Of a DNA stretch of 64,000 nucleotides, positions 60,646 through 64,000 are shown piece after piece. Made by a program: the position numbers and the translations under genes. Below the pieces are notes generated by a model, which saw only the letters and a program-made list of their open reading frames with translations, had not been told where the DNA came from and searched no databases. Source of the DNA: Plastoroseomonas arctica (GTDB taxonomy: Bacteria; Pseudomonadota; Alphaproteobacteria; Acetobacterales; Acetobacteraceae); assembly GCF_018128965.1 (NCBI RefSeq), contig NZ_JAAEDH010000013.1, forward strand, positions 1 through 64,000, read 5' to 3'. Position 1 is the stretch's first letter, and every line of letters starts with the position of its first letter.

Positions 60646-62234
60646 GGGACGGTGGCGGTCCTGATCGACGTCGCCATCGTATAGGCGTCGCCGCGCGGGG
60701 CAAGGCGGATGTTGGACCGGACGCCCCAGGCGGAGCGCACCCAGAAGACCGGGATCACGGGCAGTTCCTCCATCACCCGCCGCGTCGCCGCCCGCGTGAG
60801 CGCGGCCCGCTGCGTGTCGTCGAGCTCGCTCTCGATCCGCTCCAGCAGGCCATCGAGCACCGGGTCCGCGTTGCGCCCGCGGTTGGACGCGCCATGGCCG
60901 AGCGTCGCATTGGGCGTGCGAAGGATGGTGTTCATGCTCTCCGAGGCGAGGCCGCTGGTGGAGGCGAAGATCGACATCGACGCCGAGAATTCCGGCTCGT
61001 TCTGCGCATAGCCGGTGCCCGCGCGGCGGAAGAACACCGAGGTCGGCAGCGTCTCCACAATGGTGCGCAGGCCCACCGCGGTGAACATCTGCCCGATCGC
61101 CTGGCAGGTGCGCGCATCGCCGGCGAAGCGGTCGGCCGTGCATTGCAGGGTCAGGCCGAAGCCGCCGGGATAGCCGGCCTCGGCCAGCAGGCGCCTCGCG
61201 AGGCCAGGGTCATAGGCGGGCAGGCCGAGGTCCGGATCATGGCCGATGAAGTTGGGCGGGGTGACCTGCCCGGCGGGTTCGGCCCCGCCTTCCATCGCGC
61301 GCGTGGCCAGGGCCTGGCGGTTGATCGCGTGGCTGAGCGCGCGGCGGACGCGCACGTCGCGATAGGGGTTGCGGTTCAGCGGCTGGCCGTCCGTGGTGGT
61401 GACGAAGGGCGCGACGTCCCGATAGACGTCGAGGAAGATGTAGAAGTTGAAGCTGGTCGTGGCCACCACCAGCCGCGTCCGCGCATCCTCGCGCACGCGC
61501 GGCTGCAGCGCCGGGGGCACCGCGTCGATGACGTCCACATCATCGGCGAGAAGGGCGGCGACGCGCGCGCTGTCATTGGGGATGAAGCGGTAGGTGACGC
61601 GCCGCCAGGGCTCGAGCGGCGCCCAGTGCCGCTCCGCGCGCTCGATCACCACATCCGCACCCGGCGTGTAGCGCACCCAGCGAAACGGGCCGGTGCCGAT
61701 CGCCGCGCGCCCGCCATTCCAATCCGCCTCGCTCGCCGCCTCGCCCACCGCGGCGGCCGAGACGATGCCGACGCTCGCCAGCAGCGAGGGCAGCATGGGT
61801 GCGGGACCGCCGGTGCGCAGGATGACGGTACGCGCGTCGGGCGCTTCCATCGTGGTGATGGCGCGGACGTTCTGGCTGTAGGTGCGGATGCCGCGCGCCT
61901 CGCGCGCGCGCTGGATGGAGAAGATCACGTCCGATGCGTGCAGCGGCGTGCCATTGTGGAAGGTGACGCCCTCGCGCAGCCGGAATTCCCAGGTGGTGGC
62001 ATCGATCAGCCGCCAGGATTCCGCCAGGCCCGGGATTGGCCGCTGATACGCGTCCTGGAAGACCAGCGGCTCATAGACATGCAGCTGCACGTTGCGGTTT
62101 GGGCTGTAGCTCTGGTGCGGGTCGGAGCCGTCGATCGCGGCCTTCATGCCGATGCGCAGCTCCTGCGCGGCGGCGCCGCCGGCCAGCACCAGGAACAGGG
62201 CGATCGTGCGGGCAAGCATGGCGCGGCCTTTCAT
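60642..62234 (-). CDS. ABC transporter periplasmic substrate-binding protein (peptide/opine/nickel family 5)
   Basis: The 530-residue receptor has a signal peptide (MLARTIALFLVLAGGAAA) and the family 5 pattern: LRIGMKAAIDGSDPHQSYSPNRNVQLHVYEPLVF, WEFRLREGVTFHNGTPLHASDVIFSI, GTGPFRWVRYTPGADVVIER and NRNPYRDVRVRRALSHAINR. It binds oligopeptides or other amphipathic solutes for a DppBCDF-like importer. It overlaps both neighbouring monooxygenase genes by ATGA, so the three are one translational unit. ATG 62234 overlaps the upstream stop; ATG 62219 is an alternative. Confidence 0.92.
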   Translation of the reverse strand: MKGRAMLARTIALFLVLAGGAAAQELRIGMKAAIDGSDPHQSYSPNRNVQLHVYEPLVFQDAYQRPIPGLAESWRLIDATTWEFRLREGVTFHNGTPLHASDVIFSIQRAREARGIRTYSQNVRAITTMEAPDARTVILRTGGPAPMLPSLLASVGIVSAAAVGEAASEADWNGGRAAIGTGPFRWVRYTPGADVVIERAERHWAPLEPWRRVTYRFIPNDSARVAALLADDVDVIDAVPPALQPRVREDARTRLVVATTSFNFYIFLDVYRDVAPFVTTTDGQPLNRNPYRDVRVRRALSHAINRQALATRAMEGGAEPAGQVTPPNFIGHDPDLGLPAYDPGLARRLLAEAGYPGGFGLTLQCTADRFAGDARTCQAIGQMFTAVGLRTIVETLPTSVFFRRAGTGYAQNEPEFSASMSIFASTSGLASESMNTILRTPNATLGHGASNRGRNADPVLDGLLERIESELDDTQRAALTRAATRRVMEELPVIPVFWVRSAWGVRSNIRLAPRGDAYTMATSIRTATVP

Positions 62235-63577
62235 CGGGGAGCGAAGCGGTTGCGCGGCACCGGAATGCCGAGGTTCTCGCGCAGCGTGGTGCCCTCGTAT
62301 TCGGTGCGGAACAGGCCGCGTCGCTGCAATTCGGGGATGACAAGTTCGACGAAATCCTCGAGCGGCTTGGTGTAGAAGGGGAACAGCAGCATGAAGCCGT
62401 CGCAGGCGCCGGACTCGAACCATGCCTGCATCACGTCGGCGACCTGGGTCGGCGATCCCACCACCATCTGGTGCCCAAGCGAGGTGCCGAGATAGCGCGC
62501 CATCTGGCGGATGGAGAGCCCTTCGCGCGCGGCCTTCTCGACCAGGTGCTGCTGCCGCGCCTTGGCGGCGTTGGAGGGGGGCAGCGGCGGCAGCGGCCCG
62601 TCGATCGGATGGTCGTAGATGTTGAGATCGCCGCAGAGCCGCGCGAGCAGCTTCATCGCGGTGGTGTCGTCGATCAGCGCCTGCAGTTCCTCATAGGTCT
62701 GGCGCGCGGCGGCCTCGGTGGGGCCGGTGATCGCCATGAAGCCGGGCATGATCTTCACGTCGTCGGCGGCGCGGCCATGCGCGACGGCGCGCGCGCGCAC
62801 ATCGGCGTAGAACTCCTGCCCCTCCGACAGGACGCTTTGCGCTGTGAAGATCATGTCGGCGCAGCGCGAGGCGAGGCGCTTGCCGACTTCGGAGGACCCC
62901 GCCTGCGCGATCACCGGCCGCCCCTGCGGGCAGCGCGGCAGGTTCAGCGGTCCGCGGACACGGAAATGCTTTCCCTCATGGTTGAGGATGTGTCCCTTCG
63001 AGGGGTCGAGGAACTGCCCGGTTTCCTTGTCGCGCGGGAAGGCGTCGTCCTCGAAACTGTCCCACAGGCCGGTGACGACGTCGAAGAATTCCTCCGCGCG
63101 TTCGTAGCGCAGCGCATGGTCCGGGTGGCGGTCATGGCCGAAATTGCCTGCCTCGTCCTCGATCTGGGAGGTAACCAGGTTCCACCCGGCGCGCCCGCCG
63201 CTGATGTGATCCACGGAGCCGAAGCGGCGTGCGAGCGTATAGGGCTCGCCATAGGTGGTGGTGGCCGTGGCAACGAGGCCGATGTGCTTCGTCATTGGCG
63301 CGAGCGCGGCGATCAGCGTCGCCGGTTCGGGATACACCTGCCGCCCCGTGCGCGGCCGCCACGGCCCGGTGCCGTCGAGGTCGCCGCTGCCGTTCAGCGC
63401 CGCGGTGTCCTGGAAGAAGATGCAGTCGAGCTTGCCGCGCTCGGCCACCTGCGCGGCGGCGATGTAGTGCGCGAAGGACATGTCGGTCTCGGGGATCGCG
63501 TCGCGGTGGCGCCAGCCGGCGGAATGGCTGCCGGGGGTGAGGAAGAAGGCACCGAGCTTCATCTGGCGGGCGGGCAT
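62231..63577 (-). CDS. LLM class flavin-dependent monooxygenase (NtaA/SnaA/DszA type)
   Basis: The 448-residue oxygenase has MKLGAFFLTPGSHSAGWRHRDA, HIGLVATATTTYGEPYTLARRF, ISGGRAGWNLVTSQIEDEAGNFG and VIAQAGSSEVGKRLASRCADMIF. It closely resembles the LLM enzyme two genes downstream, with the same domain order, so the pair looks like a duplication that has diverged. ATG 63577 has GGAG about seven bases upstream; MKLGAFF at 63562 is an alternative. It is probably the first gene after the ABC ATPase. Confidence 0.9.
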   Translation of the reverse strand: MPARQMKLGAFFLTPGSHSAGWRHRDAIPETDMSFAHYIAAAQVAERGKLDCIFFQDTAALNGSGDLDGTGPWRPRTGRQVYPEPATLIAALAPMTKHIGLVATATTTYGEPYTLARRFGSVDHISGGRAGWNLVTSQIEDEAGNFGHDRHPDHALRYERAEEFFDVVTGLWDSFEDDAFPRDKETGQFLDPSKGHILNHEGKHFRVRGPLNLPRCPQGRPVIAQAGSSEVGKRLASRCADMIFTAQSVLSEGQEFYADVRARAVAHGRAADDVKIMPGFMAITGPTEAAARQTYEELQALIDDTTAMKLLARLCGDLNIYDHPIDGPLPPLPPSNAAKARQQHLVEKAAREGLSIRQMARYLGTSLGHQMVVGSPTQVADVMQAWFESGACDGFMLLFPFYTKPLEDFVELVIPELQRRGLFRTEYEGTTLRENLGIPVPRNRFAPR

Positions 63578-63836
63578 CGGGAAACTCCGGGTGGCGCGGC
63601 GGGCCCGAGAGGTTGCGCGCCTTGCCCCGGGCTGAGCAACTCGCATGCCAGCGGCAGCCCGCGTGCCAGCGGTGTAAGCACCGAAGGCCCCGCCACGCTC
63701 CTGATCCAGGCGGCCCTGCCGGGCGGAACCGTGGCGGTCTGTACCTGGTGCGCGCGCCCTTGCCCCACGATCCTTCTCGCCGAAACAGGCCTGTCGGTTT
63801 CGGCCCGGCCAGCGATGTGGCGACCGAAAACGCAAT
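63578..63836. other. Non-coding gap upstream of LLM monooxygenase
   Basis: About 260 bases between the partial ABC ATPase stop and the LLM start. I see no hairpin, operator or open frame that I can support. A promoter for the LLM operon may be here. Confidence 0.4.
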
Positions 63837-64000
63837 CTATTCAGCAGCTGCGGGAATCGATTGGTTCCAGCTGGCCCCCGGCACCGCGGCGAACAAGGCC
63901 TTGGTGTAGGGATGCCGCGGCGCGGTGAAAATGGCCGTCGCCGTGCCGAGTTCGACAATTGCGCCATGCTGCATCACCGCGATGCGGTCGCAGATCTGGA
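63837..64000 (-). CDS. Peptide-type ABC transporter ATP-binding protein (C-terminal fragment, 5' end outside window)
   Basis: The visible 53 residues read [18 protein letters not shown]...[15 protein letters not shown]..., the standard C-terminal part of DppD/DppF/GsiA-type ATPases (D-loop/H-switch downstream region plus the HPYT signature). The Walker motifs lie outside the window. Position and orientation suggest it powers the importer for which the 60642-62234 receptor binds solute. Confidence 0.9.
   Translation of the reverse strand, partial: QICDRIAVMQHGAIVELGTATAIFTAPRHPYTKALFAAVPGASWNQSIPAAAE

Noticed and set aside
1-64000. CRISPR array, prophage or insertion sequence
   Set aside because: No regularly spaced direct repeats, phage structural genes or transposase were seen.

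Overview
The window is a high-G+C (about 70% by eye) chromosomal segment of an alphaproteobacterium, most likely an Acetobacteraceae of the Roseomonas/Roseococcus type. The evidence is the mix of a ChpT-like phosphotransferase, DUF3553 and DUF6489 proteins, tripartite-tricarboxylate (Bug) receptors and LLM monooxygenases, plus dense ATGA, GTGA and TGATG gene overlaps. I see no rRNA, CRISPR array, insertion sequence or prophage. One tRNA gene, tRNA-Arg(CCU), is present.

Layout. 1-2047 (minus): operon of a DUF6489 protein, a dihydrodipicolinate-synthase-family lyase and a carnitine-dehydrogenase-like enzyme cut by the window edge. 2127-5523 (plus): flavoprotein, PobA 4-hydroxybenzoate hydroxylase and a membrane-anchored alpha/beta hydrolase. 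5814-7972 (minus): OmpR/EnvZ-type two-component pair. 8096-13174 (plus): AlkA-type glycosylase, lipoprotein, ParE, GFA-like protein and an exported protein. 13187-14997 (minus): dihaem cytochrome c and a sorbosone-dehydrogenase-like protein.

15168-25063 is a cell-surface glycan region. A minus operon encodes a split transketolase, a sugar epimerase, a GtrA flippase, two methyltransferases and a GtrB-like glycosyltransferase. Two very large membrane proteins of GtrC/GT-C character lie beside it, the second in lower-G+C DNA next to tRNA-Arg. 25428-30171 holds ChpT, DUF3553, TauE/SafE, MoaA, a nitrilase-family amidase and NAD kinase. 30161-36442 carries three photolyase/cryptochrome-family genes of different architecture, with a phosphoesterase, a creatininase-like enzyme and a DUF6134 protein. 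36600-40706 has SixA, CYTH/CHAD, a nuclease and citrate synthase.

41042-57666 is mostly catabolic and transport: Asp/Glu-racemase-family enzyme, two Bug receptors, penicillin acylase, carbonic anhydrase, FAH-family enzyme, amidase, outer-membrane barrel, nucleoside deoxyribosyltransferase-like protein, gamma-glutamyltransferase, and a GntR regulator divergent from malate synthase G. 57889-64000 has an MFS transporter, then a tightly overlapped LLM monooxygenase / peptide-type binding protein / LLM monooxygenase operon followed at the window edge by an ABC ATPase.

The most notable items are: (i) the Gtr-like glycan modification cluster with its own split transketolase; (ii) the photolyase-like protein whose FAD domain precedes an alpha/beta domain; and (iii) a family of hairpin-bearing extragenic elements that start right after stop codons and in two places form large quasi-palindromes.
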